Below, piece after piece: positions 47,600 to 56,805 of a DNA stretch of 64,000 bases. The stretch lies in the NCBI RefSeq assembly GCF_001411475.1, contig NZ_LLWH01000001.1, positions 62,001 through 126,000 of the forward strand. The letters are read 5' to 3'. The stretch's first letter is position 1. Each line of letters opens with the position of its first letter. Source of the stretch: Pseudomonas endophytica. GTDB lineage: Bacteria; Pseudomonadota; Gammaproteobacteria; Pseudomonadales; Pseudomonadaceae. A model generated the notes under the pieces. The model did no database searches and was not told where the DNA came from. It saw only the letters and a list, made by a program, of their open reading frames with translations. A program made the translations under genes and the position numbers.

Positions 47600-48712
47600 T
47601 CAGTTCTTCTTCTGATCGTTAGCAGCCACTTTTTTGTCGGCAGCGGCTTTGGCCGCTACCGGTTTTTTTGCGGCTGCAGGCTTAGCCGCCTTTTTAGCCG
47701 GCGCGACTTTCTTGGCGTTGGCGGCCTTTTTGCTCGTAGACGCAGAGCCCGTTTTTGCGAGTGTCGAAGGCGCGACAGCCGGTTGTGCAGCAACGAGCTC
47801 TTCTGGGCTCAGTACCGGCTGGCTGTATTTGCTGACCAGCGCCAACATGGTCGCTTGCGGAGTCATCATGATTTCTACACGGCGGTTTAATGCACGGCCT
47901 TCATTACTGTCGTTAGCCGCACGCGGCATGACAGAGCCCATGCCGCGCAACGTCAGACGGTTGCCTTGCAAACCGCTCATGCGAAAAATCGCCGCTACTG
48001 ATTTAGCACGGTCCAGGCTCAAACGAGTATTGGCTGCCATAGCGCCAGTCGAATCAGCATGCCCTAGCACCAACACCGCGGTTTTAGGGTCACCCTCTAC
48101 CACTTTAGCCACACGGGAAAATGGCCCGAGCATGGCGGGCATCAGCAAATCCGGGCGCGTAGGTTTAAAAGCACTGTCTGCTGAGGCCACGATCACGATC
48201 AAGTTCTCGCGGCGCTCCAACTGCAGATTAGAACCTTTGATTGCAACCCGTAGGCGCGGCTCGTATTCGTCTAGCCAAGCTTGGGTGATTTTCGGGTCTG
48301 GCATCGCAATGACGCCAATAGGCGCAGGTTGAGCCGCTTTGGAACCACCAAATGGCCACCACCACTTACTTGAGGTGCTTGCACCAGGCTCCGGGTCAGC
48401 CCTAGCAATAATGGGTTCTTTTTTTGCCGGGGCCTCTTTCTTGGCCGAGTCAGAACCAAAAGGCCACCAACTAAAGCTGCTTTCTGTGGTGTTAGCCGTT
48501 GGCGCGGCGGCGGTTTTATCTACCGGAGCCGACTTCGCGACGTCTTTGGGCTTGGAGGCGGCACTGACCGTTTTGTCTCCAACCGAAGCAGTTTGATCAG
48601 ACGACCCGAACTGCCACCATTTGTGACCGCCTTCGGCGTCATTCTGTGGAGTTTGTGCACAACCAGTAATAGCTAGGCAAAGCGCCAGAGCGAGGGTCTT
48701 ATTAGATGACAT
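47600..48712 (-). CDS. OmpA-family lipoprotein with WW-FG motifs and a histone-like tail
   Basis: A 370-residue lipoprotein; the ATG at 48712 gives a short signal ([12 protein letters not shown], Cys18). The N-terminal third is low complexity and holds three tryptophan motifs: WWQFG (32-36), WWPFG (82-86) and WWWPFG (117-122). Residues 165-285 are an OmpA-like peptidoglycan-binding domain with [19 protein letters not shown] and [12 protein letters not shown], carrying the aspartate and arginine that grip diaminopimelate. The end (residues 320-370) is Lys/Ala-rich, like AlgP or histone H1. It may link peptidoglycan to something anionic. pdxH follows after 23 bases. Confidence 0.85.
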   Translation of the reverse strand: MSSNKTLALALCLAITGCAQTPQNDAEGGHKWWQFGSSDQTASVGDKTVSAASKPKDVAKSAPVDKTAAAPTANTTESSFSWWPFGSDSAKKEAPAKKEPIIARADPEPGASTSSKWWWPFGGSKAAQPAPIGVIAMPDPKITQAWLDEYEPRLRVAIKGSNLQLERRENLIVIVASADSAFKPTRPDLLMPAMLGPFSRVAKVVEGDPKTAVLVLGHADSTGAMAANTRLSLDRAKSVAAIFRMSGLQGNRLTLRGMGSVMPRAANDSNEGRALNRRVEIMMTPQATMLALVSKYSQPVLSPEELVAAQPAVAPSTLAKTGSASTSKKAANAKKVAPAKKAAKPAAAKKPVAAKAAADKKVAANDQKKN

Positions 48713-48821
48713 TGAATATCCACACAATGAATTAAAAGTAAAAAGGCACTAGGCCTCTATAAAAAACGTATTAAAGAAATAAAAGCTATCGCGTTCCGAC
48801 CTACGGTTTACAAATACCGGG

Positions 48822-49967
48822 CTATAAACACTGCGCTACTACTTTCGCCAACTTTTGCGCACGTGGATCCATCAATACGTAAGGCCCTAGTGTATTAGTC
48901 ACAAATCCAAAAGCAACATCGCGCTCCGGATCTGCAAAACCCACTGAGCCCCCTGCTCCGGGATGACCAAAAGCCTTGGGACCCAGCCCAAATGTAGCGT
49001 TGGACACCTCGGGTTGATCCAGCATGCAGCCCAGCCCAAGGCGTGTGCGCGTGAGTAAGGTTTTATCTTCTCCCAGGCTGTGCTCACGGGTTAGCTGTTC
49101 AAGCATTTCGGCTTCAAGCAAGCTGCCATCTAACAAACCGCTGTAAAAACCCGCCAAACTTCGAGCATTACCATGTCCATTCGCCGCGGGCTGTTCCATA
49201 CGACGCCATTCCGGCTTATTAGTGCTAGTCATGATAGACGCAGGATTGTTAAAAGCCCGGGTGGTCATTGAGTCTGGTTCACTCATCATGACTTTCATAA
49301 CCCGCTGTACAGCGGCATCGCCCATGTTGCCTTTACTTCGTGCTACATGCGCGACCCGATAGAACTCTTCATCGGCTAACCCAATATGAAAGTCCAGGCC
49401 TAAAGGGTTTGCGGTACGTGCCACGATTGACTGGCCAGCACTACGGCCATCAGCCCGGCGAATTAACTCGCCCAGCAACCAGCCATAAGTAATTGCCGCA
49501 TAACCATGGCCCTCGCCCGGTGTCCACCACGGAGCTTGTGCAGCCAATGCATCCACCATGGTTTGCCACTCATACAACGCAGCAGCTGGCATAGGTTCAC
49601 GCAGCGCCGGCAATCCAGCTCGATGGCTCAGCAATTGGCGAAGGGTAATCGACTCTTTACCGGCCGCAGCAAACTCAGGCCAATAACGCGCGACGGGCAC
49701 ATCCAAGGCGAGCTTGCCTTCCTCGACCAGTTGCAACGCCGTGACTGCAGTGAAGGTTTTGGTGCAGGAAAACAGATTAACAAGGGTGTCTGTATGCCAA
49801 GCATGTTCACGGTCTTTGTCGGCTGAACCCGCCCAGACATCCACCACTGTTTCGCCAGCAATCTGAATGCACAATGCTGCGCCGCGCTCTTGCGGATCAT
49901 TAAATAGATCAGCAAACGCCTCACGCACTGCCTCGAATTTAAGGTCATGAAAGCCTTGAATCTGCAC
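48822..49967 (-). CDS. Serine hydrolase, beta-lactamase class C/EstB-like
   Basis: A 381-residue cytosolic enzyme. I chose the GTG at 49967 (QIQGFHDLKFEAVREAF) because AGGAGGTAGGG stands directly in front; the frame continues 27 codons upstream without conservation. The nucleophile motif S-x-x-K is SCTKT (in LVNLFSCTKTFTAVTALQL), the tyrosine motif is in AITYGWLLGEL, and the third box is HPGAGGS. This is the arrangement of EstB-type esterases and DD-peptidase-like hydrolases. Substrate is unknown; no signal peptide argues against a periplasmic beta-lactamase. Confidence 0.85.
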   Translation of the reverse strand: MQIQGFHDLKFEAVREAFADLFNDPQERGAALCIQIAGETVVDVWAGSADKDREHAWHTDTLVNLFSCTKTFTAVTALQLVEEGKLALDVPVARYWPEFAAAGKESITLRQLLSHRAGLPALREPMPAAALYEWQTMVDALAAQAPWWTPGEGHGYAAITYGWLLGELIRRADGRSAGQSIVARTANPLGLDFHIGLADEEFYRVAHVARSKGNMGDAAVQRVMKVMMSEPDSMTTRAFNNPASIMTSTNKPEWRRMEQPAANGHGNARSLAGFYSGLLDGSLLEAEMLEQLTREHSLGEDKTLLTRTRLGLGCMLDQPEVSNATFGLGPKAFGHPGAGGSVGFADPERDVAFGFVTNTLGPYVLMDPRAQKLAKVVAQCL

Positions 49968-50358
49968 CCCTACCTCCTGGATTAAGCATGGCTCTTCAAG
50001 GCGTGCATTGTTCCAGCCCCAGTAAGAATTTGAAACAGAGCGAGCCACTCAGAATGCATATTTTTTGGGCATTTTCGAGTGGCGGTGCAAGGTATCAATG
50101 TTGAAATGGATTTTTTGTGAAAACGTAGCGGATGATCCGCTTCGCCAAGCCGCGGCAGGTCAACACACTTCCTGTAGGAGCTGCCGAAGGCTGCGATCTA
50201 TTGATCCATTAAATGCAAAAGATCGCAGCCTGCGGCAGCTCCTACGTAAGCAAAAGCAGCGCTGCGTGGGGCCGAAAGCAAGCCTAACCGCAGCACTAGC
50301 TATGTAGCCAACACACTTCCTGCGGCAACTGCTTCGCGACAGAGCGGCGTATCAGGCT
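49968..50358. other. Intergenic region with REP elements
   Basis: 391 bases without a gene, between the serine-hydrolase start and the 3' end of the glycoside hydrolase gene. It holds the hydrolase promoter, a REP pair, and a second copy of CAACACACTTCCTG (50161-50174 and 50309-50322). Confidence 0.6.
50174..50245. repeat. REPIN: two inverted REP sequences
   Basis: GTAGGAGCTGCCGAAGGCTG plus CGATCT (50174-50199) and the inverse AGATCGCAGCCTGCGGCAGC plus TCCTAC (50220-50245) enclose a 20-base AT-rich loop. This GTAGGAG-headed type is widespread in fluorescent pseudomonads and is mobilised by RAYT transposases; none is in this window. Confidence 0.9.
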
Positions 50359-52710
50359 TTAATGCCCTTTACCCGAGTGACCACCGGGATGGCCCGCGCC
50401 AGCGCGTCCGGCATTTCCGTCCTGAGGTGTGTGTACGGGCGCTTTGAGCGATTGTTCGGCATCCACTTGTGCCTTCGCCGCCTCTTGCCCCAGTTGATCC
50501 ATGGCTTGCAGATTGGTCTTGCGTACGCTGTCAACAAAACCGGTAAACGGCAGGTCGGTAATGCCGACCATGCCGAAATGACCGTTTTCACCGTCAAGCA
50601 AACGCCCGGTCACTGGCTGGTCTAAATACTGGAACCAGTGAACCCCAACAATTGAAGGCTCCGCCAGCGCCTGCTTAATAAACTTGGCATAAGCCGGGCC
50701 GCGCGCCTCTTCGTTGGCCACCTCGGTGACGCCTCCCCAGAACGGGCCGCGGTCGCGAGAGCCAAAGTTGAATTCGGTGATCATTACCGGCTTGTCCAAC
50801 TCCCGCAGTTTGGCGAAGTCATAGCCGTCCTGTGGTTGCAGGGTGTAGAAGTTGAAACTCAGCACGTCGCAATACTGCGCGCACGAGGCCACAGCTTCTG
50901 GGGTGCTAACAGCAAAGCGTCCACCTAACAGCAAATGATTTGGCGCATGCCATTTCAGAGAGTCAGAGAGGGTCTTGAAGTAGGTATCCGCGAATACTTT
51001 TTGAAAATACGTGTAGTCCGCTTCAATTTCCGGGTGCTCTGCATCCGGTAGCGGCCCCTCAAAGCCCGGATCTTCCATCAGCTCCCAAGCAGGAATATCA
51101 ACACCCCACGCCTTAGACAGTCCCTGCTGATTCCGGTACTTATCGCGCAATTGTTTAAGAAAAGCCCGCTTGGCAGGGGCATCTGTGGTCATGAGCAAGG
51201 TGCCCAAAGCGAGTGCATAGCGTGACTGCGGGTCATCGCCTGGTCCGGCCCAAGCCAGTTCGTTATCGGCAAAATAGCCAATGAGCCATGGATCATCGCG
51301 ATGATCGCGGGCTGCTATCGCTACAGCACGCTCTGTGGCCATAGCAAAGCGCGGATCAAACGGGTCAGGCATACCGCCCCACCAATCAGCTCCCGTGCTG
51401 ATGCTGTTGTAATCCCCCACAATCGACAACGGCAAGGTATAAGGCACACGGTCGTTAAGACCCAGCACCGGATCGCTCCAGTTGCCAATGGTGTTAAAAC
51501 CCCACGCTTGCAGCCGGTCTAGCGCATGGGTTTGCCAGCGTTTGGCATCAAATACCTCAGGCGCACAAGGCATCACAGGCTCGGCACCGGGCTCGGTTTT
51601 CCCGGTTAAACACGGTTCACCGTAGAGGCGTTGTAAGTTGGCGGTATAGAAGTTGTACCAGCGGCCCGTGTTATAGCCACGTCCTTGGGAAGCGCCGTTA
51701 TCGTTGTCGTGCTCCGAGGTCCCGTAATAGCTGGCCAATGGGGCTTGCGGCTTAGGCAGATCAGCGAACATCCACTCTCGTCCCGTGACATAGGTTTGAC
51801 TGTCATCAGCGGTCACGGCATTAAGGCCCAGCGAGTAAAACGGATGCCCTTCGGGTGTCACCAGATACCAGCGCCCCTTTCGTTTCTCTGTGCGGAAAAA
51901 GCCCGAAGCGTCAAACGCTGCGCCTTTGAGCACCCCACCGTACTGATCTAGCCCGGTACGTGCTGCCAGCCAACCTTTGAGCTGTTGCTGCTCTTTGGCC
52001 GCGGCGGCTTTGAGTTGCTCGTCGCTAGACACGCGCTCCGGCCACTTGGCTCGGGTGGACTGCCCGTATCCGTCGACAATAGAGCCATAAACAGTCTGGA
52101 TGACGCCCGTGCCGTCTTGCACACCAAAGCGCTCTAGCAAAATGCTTTGCGCCGCATTAGGTTGTGGGATCGACAACGTCACCGAGACCACTTGGCTGCG
52201 ATCAATTTCCCCATGGCTGCTGGCCAGCAAACTGCGCTGTCCATCAATAGTCATTGGCATCGGCGGGCCTGCGCGCATGCCTTGACTGCGGGGAGTATTC
52301 GCCTGCAGCGGTAGCAGCAGAGTTTGCGCAGGGCCTGTGGGCAGATCAACACGGCTGGAGAGGGTTTTCCCGTCTTTACTCTGCACCGTGACGTCGAGCG
52401 TGAGCGCCCAGTTCATGGCATTTTGAATACGCAGAGTCATCATTCCCGATTGCGACCAATCCCACACACCGGTTTGCGGGGTCAGGCTCAAACTGGGGGC
52501 GGTGGCAGGGTTAAATGTCACACGGCGCAGCACTTCGCCGTCCGCCGTTTGCTCGGCATTGTATTGCGGCAAGTTCGCATCAACAGTCGCCACTTGCACT
52601 ACGTCGGCCGGGCGAACGAAATTGAACAGGGTTTGTTGACCTGCAGGCGCGGCTAACAGCGCAGGTGTAAACAGCAATGCAAAAGCAGCAGACAGCGAAC
52701 GGCGAATCAT
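50359..52710 (-). CDS. Secreted glycoside hydrolase, beta-agarase (GH50)-like
   Basis: A 783-residue exported enzyme; the ATG at 52710 gives the signal peptide MIRRSLSAAFALLFTPALLA. Residues 25-230 form a beta-rich domain. Residues 255-725 form a (beta/alpha)8 barrel with the two expected acids: Glu484 in FADNELAW as acid/base and Glu646 in VMITEFNFG as nucleophile. This fits clan GH-A enzymes of the agarase/galactosidase sort; GH50 is my best guess. The tail (766-783) is Gly/His-rich. No other polysaccharide gene is close, so the substrate is unknown. Confidence 0.75.
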   Translation of the reverse strand: MIRRSLSAAFALLFTPALLAAPAGQQTLFNFVRPADVVQVATVDANLPQYNAEQTADGEVLRRVTFNPATAPSLSLTPQTGVWDWSQSGMMTLRIQNAMNWALTLDVTVQSKDGKTLSSRVDLPTGPAQTLLLPLQANTPRSQGMRAGPPMPMTIDGQRSLLASSHGEIDRSQVVSVTLSIPQPNAAQSILLERFGVQDGTGVIQTVYGSIVDGYGQSTRAKWPERVSSDEQLKAAAAKEQQQLKGWLAARTGLDQYGGVLKGAAFDASGFFRTEKRKGRWYLVTPEGHPFYSLGLNAVTADDSQTYVTGREWMFADLPKPQAPLASYYGTSEHDNDNGASQGRGYNTGRWYNFYTANLQRLYGEPCLTGKTEPGAEPVMPCAPEVFDAKRWQTHALDRLQAWGFNTIGNWSDPVLGLNDRVPYTLPLSIVGDYNSISTGADWWGGMPDPFDPRFAMATERAVAIAARDHRDDPWLIGYFADNELAWAGPGDDPQSRYALALGTLLMTTDAPAKRAFLKQLRDKYRNQQGLSKAWGVDIPAWELMEDPGFEGPLPDAEHPEIEADYTYFQKVFADTYFKTLSDSLKWHAPNHLLLGGRFAVSTPEAVASCAQYCDVLSFNFYTLQPQDGYDFAKLRELDKPVMITEFNFGSRDRGPFWGGVTEVANEEARGPAYAKFIKQALAEPSIVGVHWFQYLDQPVTGRLLDGENGHFGMVGITDLPFTGFVDSVRKTNLQAMDQLGQEAAKAQVDAEQSLKAPVHTPQDGNAGRAGAGHPGGHSGKGH

Positions 52711-52807
52711 ATGAATCTGGTTCTCCCTAACGGCCAAGAAAGGCCTGTGAGGCTCTAAAAATCACAGCATAGACGACAGCAAAGCCGGCAACTGTACCGG
52801 CCTGCAC

Positions 52808-54952
52808 TTATGAAATTTCGCGACGGAAAGGTGGCAACGCATTAAGGATCGCTTTGCCATAGCGCTGGGTCACCAGCCGCCGATCAAGCAAGGTGATGGT
52901 GCCGCGATCCTGTTCGGTTCGCAGTAAGCGCCCGCACGCCTGCACCAGCTTGAGCGAAGCGTCGGGTACTGAAATCTCCATGAAGGGATTGCCACCGCGA
53001 GCTTCGATCCACTCTGCCAACGCGGCTTCGACAGGGTCATCAGGCACTGAGAACGGGATTTTAGCGATGACCACGTGTTCACAGTAAGCACCGGGCAAAT
53101 CCACCCCTTCAGCAAAACTGGCAAGACCGAACAGCACACTGGAATCGCCGCCATCAACTCGCGCTTTGTGCTTATTAAGGGTTTCTTGTTTGGACAAGTT
53201 GCCTTGGATAAACACCTGTTTGCGCCAATCGCGCTCCAGACCGTCGAATACATCCTGCATTTGCTTGCGCGATGAAAACAGCACCAACGTGCCTCGTGAG
53301 CCGTCAACCAACCCCGGCAAGTCACGAATGATCGCCGCGGTATGGGCCGTTGCATCTCGCGGATCAGCCTTCAGGTCGGGCACCCGCAAGACGCCAGCAT
53401 CAGCATGATGGAACGGGCTCGGGACAACTGCCGTAACCGCCGTTTTCGGCAGACCGGCACGCATGCGAAAACGATCAAAGGTGCCCAGTGCGGTCAACGT
53501 GGCCGACGTTACCAATGCCCCATACGCGACGTTCCATAAGTTACGGCGCAACATCTCGGCCGCCAGAATCGGGCTGGCATTGACCTCAATATCGAACAAC
53601 GAACCACTTTCAGCCAACGTCAGCCAGCGCGCCATGGGCGGGTTGTCTTCCGGGTCTTCAATGGTAAATGCCGTCCACAGCTCCCAGTTGCCTTGGGCAC
53701 GCGAAAGCAGGCTGCCAAACAGTGGATACCACTCCTCGGCCTGCTGGCTGGAGATACCAATATTGACCTCACCCTCCATACCGTCCTTGAGCAGATCGGT
53801 CAGGCGGGTGAAAAGATCCGTCAGGCGCGAAAAGCCCTTCTTCAGTTCAACACCCATCTCACGTAGGTGGTCAGGGATCAGCCCGCCGACAAAGCGATGA
53901 CGCGGGCGCTCACGGCCTTCAGGCTCTTCGCCGACCTTGAAGTCGGCAATTTGCTCACAGGCGCTGAACATAAATTGCTGCTGGGCCTTGATCTCTTTTG
54001 TTAGTTCCGGCACTTGCTCCAGTAAGCGTCCCAAGTCGCCCGGCAAAGGGTGCTGAGCGAGCAGCTTGGTTAGGTTTTTGCCGGTTTGCTCCAGCCAATC
54101 AGCCGTCGAGCGCAAACGGGTGTAATGGGCAAAGTGGCCGATGGCCTTGTCTGGCAGGTGATGGCCTTCATCGAACACATACAGCGTGTCCTTCGGGTCT
54201 GGCAAAACGGCACCACCGCCTAATGCCAAGTCGGCCAGCACCATGTCATGGTTGGTGACAATCACATCAACCTTGCCCATCCCTTCGCGAGCCTTATAAA
54301 AGGCGCACTGCCCGAAGTTTGGGCAATGACGGCTGGTGCACTGGCTGTGATCGGTGGTCAGTCGGGCCCAGTCCTGGTCCTCCAGCGCTTGGGGCCAGCT
54401 GTCGCGGTCGCCGTCCCATTTATTGCCGGCCAGCTTTTCGATCATGCTGGTGAACAGTTTTTGACTGGCTTCGTCGACTTCGATCTTGAAACCCTCCTCC
54501 TCAAACAGCTGCGCCGTCGCAGTTTGCGCGTGGCCCTCTTGCAGCAGCATGTCGAGTTTGGACAGGCACATGTAGCGACCACGACCCTTGGCCAGTGCAA
54601 AGCTGAAGTTCAGCCCACTGTTGCGCATTAAGTCCGGGAGGTCTTTGTAGACAATCTGCTCTTGCAACGCGACGGTTGCCGTCGCGATAACCAAACGCTT
54701 GCCAGCCGCCTTAGCAGTTGGGATGGCCGCCATGCTGTAGGCCACGGTTTTACCCGTACCCGTTCCCGCCTCAACGGCAACCACTGCGGGATCGCCTGTG
54801 CGGTGGTTTTCCTCGTCGGTGTCGATATCGCCCAGCACCTTAGCGACTTCAGCGATCATCAAACGCTGGCCATAGCGTGGCTTAAGGCTTTTGGCTTCGA
54901 GAAAACGCGAATAAGCGCCCTGGATTTGGGATTTGAGTTCGGTACTAATCAT
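52808..54952 (-). CDS. dinG: ATP-dependent DNA helicase DinG
   Basis: A 714-residue XPD-like 5'-3' helicase that unwinds R-loops and D-loops. I chose ISTELKSQIQGAYSRFL at 54952; the open frame continues 20 codons. Walker A is EAGTGTGKTVAYS (about residues 60-72), the DEAH variant is VFDEGHHLPD, and four iron-sulfur cysteines are in RYMCLSKL and CTSRHCPNFGQC. The C-terminal helicase motifs include LFGLASFAEGVDLPG and QACGRLLRTEQDRG. A LexA-type box is 22 bases upstream, so SOS control is likely. Confidence 0.95.
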   Translation of the reverse strand: MISTELKSQIQGAYSRFLEAKSLKPRYGQRLMIAEVAKVLGDIDTDEENHRTGDPAVVAVEAGTGTGKTVAYSMAAIPTAKAAGKRLVIATATVALQEQIVYKDLPDLMRNSGLNFSFALAKGRGRYMCLSKLDMLLQEGHAQTATAQLFEEEGFKIEVDEASQKLFTSMIEKLAGNKWDGDRDSWPQALEDQDWARLTTDHSQCTSRHCPNFGQCAFYKAREGMGKVDVIVTNHDMVLADLALGGGAVLPDPKDTLYVFDEGHHLPDKAIGHFAHYTRLRSTADWLEQTGKNLTKLLAQHPLPGDLGRLLEQVPELTKEIKAQQQFMFSACEQIADFKVGEEPEGRERPRHRFVGGLIPDHLREMGVELKKGFSRLTDLFTRLTDLLKDGMEGEVNIGISSQQAEEWYPLFGSLLSRAQGNWELWTAFTIEDPEDNPPMARWLTLAESGSLFDIEVNASPILAAEMLRRNLWNVAYGALVTSATLTALGTFDRFRMRAGLPKTAVTAVVPSPFHHADAGVLRVPDLKADPRDATAHTAAIIRDLPGLVDGSRGTLVLFSSRKQMQDVFDGLERDWRKQVFIQGNLSKQETLNKHKARVDGGDSSVLFGLASFAEGVDLPGAYCEHVVIAKIPFSVPDDPVEAALAEWIEARGGNPFMEISVPDASLKLVQACGRLLRTEQDRGTITLLDRRLVTQRYGKAILNALPPFRREIS

Positions 54953-54974
54953 GGTTCTTCGGGCGCAAGAAACG

Positions 54975-54990
54975 CTGGATAAATTTTCAG
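54975..54990 (-). promoter_or_regulatory. LexA-like box of dinG
   Basis: CTGGATAAATTTTCAG has the CTG-N10-CAG frame, with an AT-rich centre and 12 of 16 matches to the consensus. It lies 22 bases before the dinG start codon, in the 98-base space shared with the divergent CopD-like gene. Confidence 0.7.
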
Positions 54991-55050
54991 TGGTTCGAAT
55001 GGCCGCTATCATACCCCGCTAATTGATCCTGCGCCGAACGGAGTACCCTA

Positions 55051-55515
55051 ATGACCCCTTTTGCTGTTGCTTACAGCCTGCATTTGCTGGCAGCCCTGAT
55101 CTGGGTGGGTGGAATGTTTTTCGCCTGGATGATCCTACGCCCCGCCGCAATGGCGGCTCTTGACGGGCCTGCCCGGTTAAAACTATGGGTAGAAGTCTTT
55201 CAACGTTTTTTTGGCTGGGTGTGGGTCGCGGTGGTTATTTTGCCGATCAGCGGTGTCGGTTTGCTGCAAATACGCTTCACTGGCTTTGAAACGGCGCCGC
55301 GTTATGTGCAGATCATGATGGGGTTGTACATCGTAATGGTGGCGCTGTTTATGCGCGTGCAGTCGCTGCAATTGCCTGAGTTGCGCAGGGCCGTTGAAGC
55401 GCAGCAATGGACTGAAGGTGCAGCGGTGATGGGGCGAGTTCGACGGTTGGTCGGGTGCAACTTGCTGATCGGGCTAGCAGTGGTCGCAATTGCCGGGGCA
55501 CGGCCGATGCTTTAG
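55051..55515 (+). CDS. CopD-family membrane protein
   Basis: A 154-residue inner-membrane protein with four helices. HLLAALIWVGGMFFAWMILRP with its histidine and WVGGMFF motif is typical of the CopD/YcnJ-like and DUF2269-like families, which are suspected to handle copper or haem. It lies 98 bases from dinG in the opposite direction and may share the LexA-box region by chance. Confidence 0.8.
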   Translation: MTPFAVAYSLHLLAALIWVGGMFFAWMILRPAAMAALDGPARLKLWVEVFQRFFGWVWVAVVILPISGVGLLQIRFTGFETAPRYVQIMMGLYIVMVALFMRVQSLQLPELRRAVEAQQWTEGAAVMGRVRRLVGCNLLIGLAVVAIAGARPML

Positions 55516-55582
55516 AGGATCTTTTAGATCAAACATTCCACAACTGGCTTTATGCCTTGTCTGTAGAAGGGCACCCAGCAAT

Positions 55583-55630
55583 CGGACGTAACCTTGCGCA
55601 ACTCGGCAACGGCTACGAGGTTACGTTGAC
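55583..55630. repeat. REP-like element
   Basis: CGTAACCT (55587-55594) and AGGTTACG (55618-55625) enclose TGCGCAACTCGGCAACGGCT, a pattern seen in another Pseudomonas REP type (read on the minus strand: GTAGCCGTTGCCGAGTTGCG). It lies behind the convergent ends of the CopD-like and collagen-like genes. Confidence 0.45.
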
Positions 55631-55643
55631 GACCTGCTAGTGA

Positions 55644-56402
55644 TTACAAACGCTGAACCGACACCGCGCCCGCTGGCCCCGCTTCGCCCGGTTGCCCGCT
55701 TAGCCCTGGGCGACCCGATTTACCGCCATCGGTACGATAAACAACGCAGCCTTTGGACTTGCCCCCTGCACCTGCCCGTCCAGCCGCACCTGCTTTGCCC
55801 CCTGCACCGCCATCAACTAACACTTTTATCTGCTCATCTGCGAAGTCCCCCGGCAGTTCGACCCGAACCTGTGCGCCAGCAGCTCCCTGATGGCCATTGC
55901 CACCATCGCTTCCATTAGCGCCCGCTCCGGCCGCCCCCCACGTACAACCTGGCTCAGCACCATTACCGCCATCCAAGCCGGCATAACCCGGCGCCCCTGT
56001 GCCGCCACGGGCGTCGATGGACAATTGTGCGGCGCGTAGCGACTCGATTCTCAGGTTCAGATCACGCCCGGGGCTGGCTGGTCTTTCAAAGCTCCCCGGC
56101 GCGCCACGGGTACTGATTTGGCTGCCGTCCTCCAGCTCGGCATTCGCCACCCGCAGCTCAATGCTTCGCTCAGCGGGCACTATCACAATGCGTGACTCAC
56201 GCCCTAGGTGCAGTTGGTCAATGTCGACTTGGCTTACGCTCGCAGGGATCAGTAGCGTGCCGTAATCCGCGACATTAAGGCGTTCGAGTTTTAAAACGGC
56301 CACATTGGCGGGTAATCGCATCATCGAATTGGCTTCGACCTGCACTACATCGGCCTGTGCGAAAGGGCTGCACAGAGCAGCCGCTATCCATAACTTACGC
56401 AT
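55644..56402 (-). CDS. Exported collagen-like glycine-rich protein
   Basis: A 252-residue protein with the signal peptide MRKLWIAAALCSPFAQA. The first 100 residues are beta-rich and repetitive (LKLERLNVADYGTLLIPASV). From about residue 108 there are Gly-x-y-like runs: GGTGAPGYAGLDGGNGAEPG, GAAGAGANGSDGGNGHQGAA, and near the end GKSGRPGLSGQPGEAGPAG. The runs are interrupted, so a full collagen helix is doubtful. Two cysteines sit in the glycine-rich part. It overlaps the DUF1145 gene by 8 bases and is convergent with the CopD-like gene. Confidence 0.75.
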   Translation of the reverse strand: MRKLWIAAALCSPFAQADVVQVEANSMMRLPANVAVLKLERLNVADYGTLLIPASVSQVDIDQLHLGRESRIVIVPAERSIELRVANAELEDGSQISTRGAPGSFERPASPGRDLNLRIESLRAAQLSIDARGGTGAPGYAGLDGGNGAEPGCTWGAAGAGANGSDGGNGHQGAAGAQVRVELPGDFADEQIKVLVDGGAGGKAGAAGRAGAGGKSKGCVVYRTDGGKSGRPGLSGQPGEAGPAGAVSVQRL

Positions 56403-56673
56403 GACTGTTGTCCTGTCCGGGAGATTTAGGGAGAGTTTGAATGTGCAGGATGCCGAGTAGAAGGATGTACAGACGGTCACGCCATGGAGATGGACGCCCT
56501 TGCAGACTGCGATTAAACAACAGCAACTCAAGCAAATGCGTCAAAAATAACAAACTACCTGCCAAACTAATCAGCAGATCAAATGGATTGATCATGGGTT
56601 TAACAATATTGATGGCAACGACAACCCAAAACAACAACGCCAGCCCCTTCCCCAACCCCCAAAGCACCTTCAT
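56395..56673 (-). CDS. DUF1145-family membrane protein
   Basis: A 92-residue inner-membrane protein with two or three helices: KVLWGLGKGLALLFWVVVAI, then FDLLISLAGSLLFLTHLLEL, then the motif LLFNRSLQGRPSPWRDRLYI typical of DUF1145 (E. coli YhhL-like). The ATG is followed by a proper N-terminus; the function is unknown. Its end overlaps the start of the collagen-like gene by 8 bases, suggesting co-expression. Confidence 0.85.
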   Translation of the reverse strand: MKVLWGLGKGLALLFWVVVAINIVKPMINPFDLLISLAGSLLFLTHLLELLLFNRSLQGRPSPWRDRLYILLLGILHIQTLPKSPGQDNSHA

Positions 56674-56805
56674 GCAACAGCCCTTTCTCTATTTTTCTTT
56701 AAGCGAACCTTAACGGCTAGCGCGATAGATACGCCAGAGCCCTCTGCAAAAAATATCTCAAAACACATTTCATGCCCGCGAGGTCACAACCCGCCCGCAA
56801 GGTCA

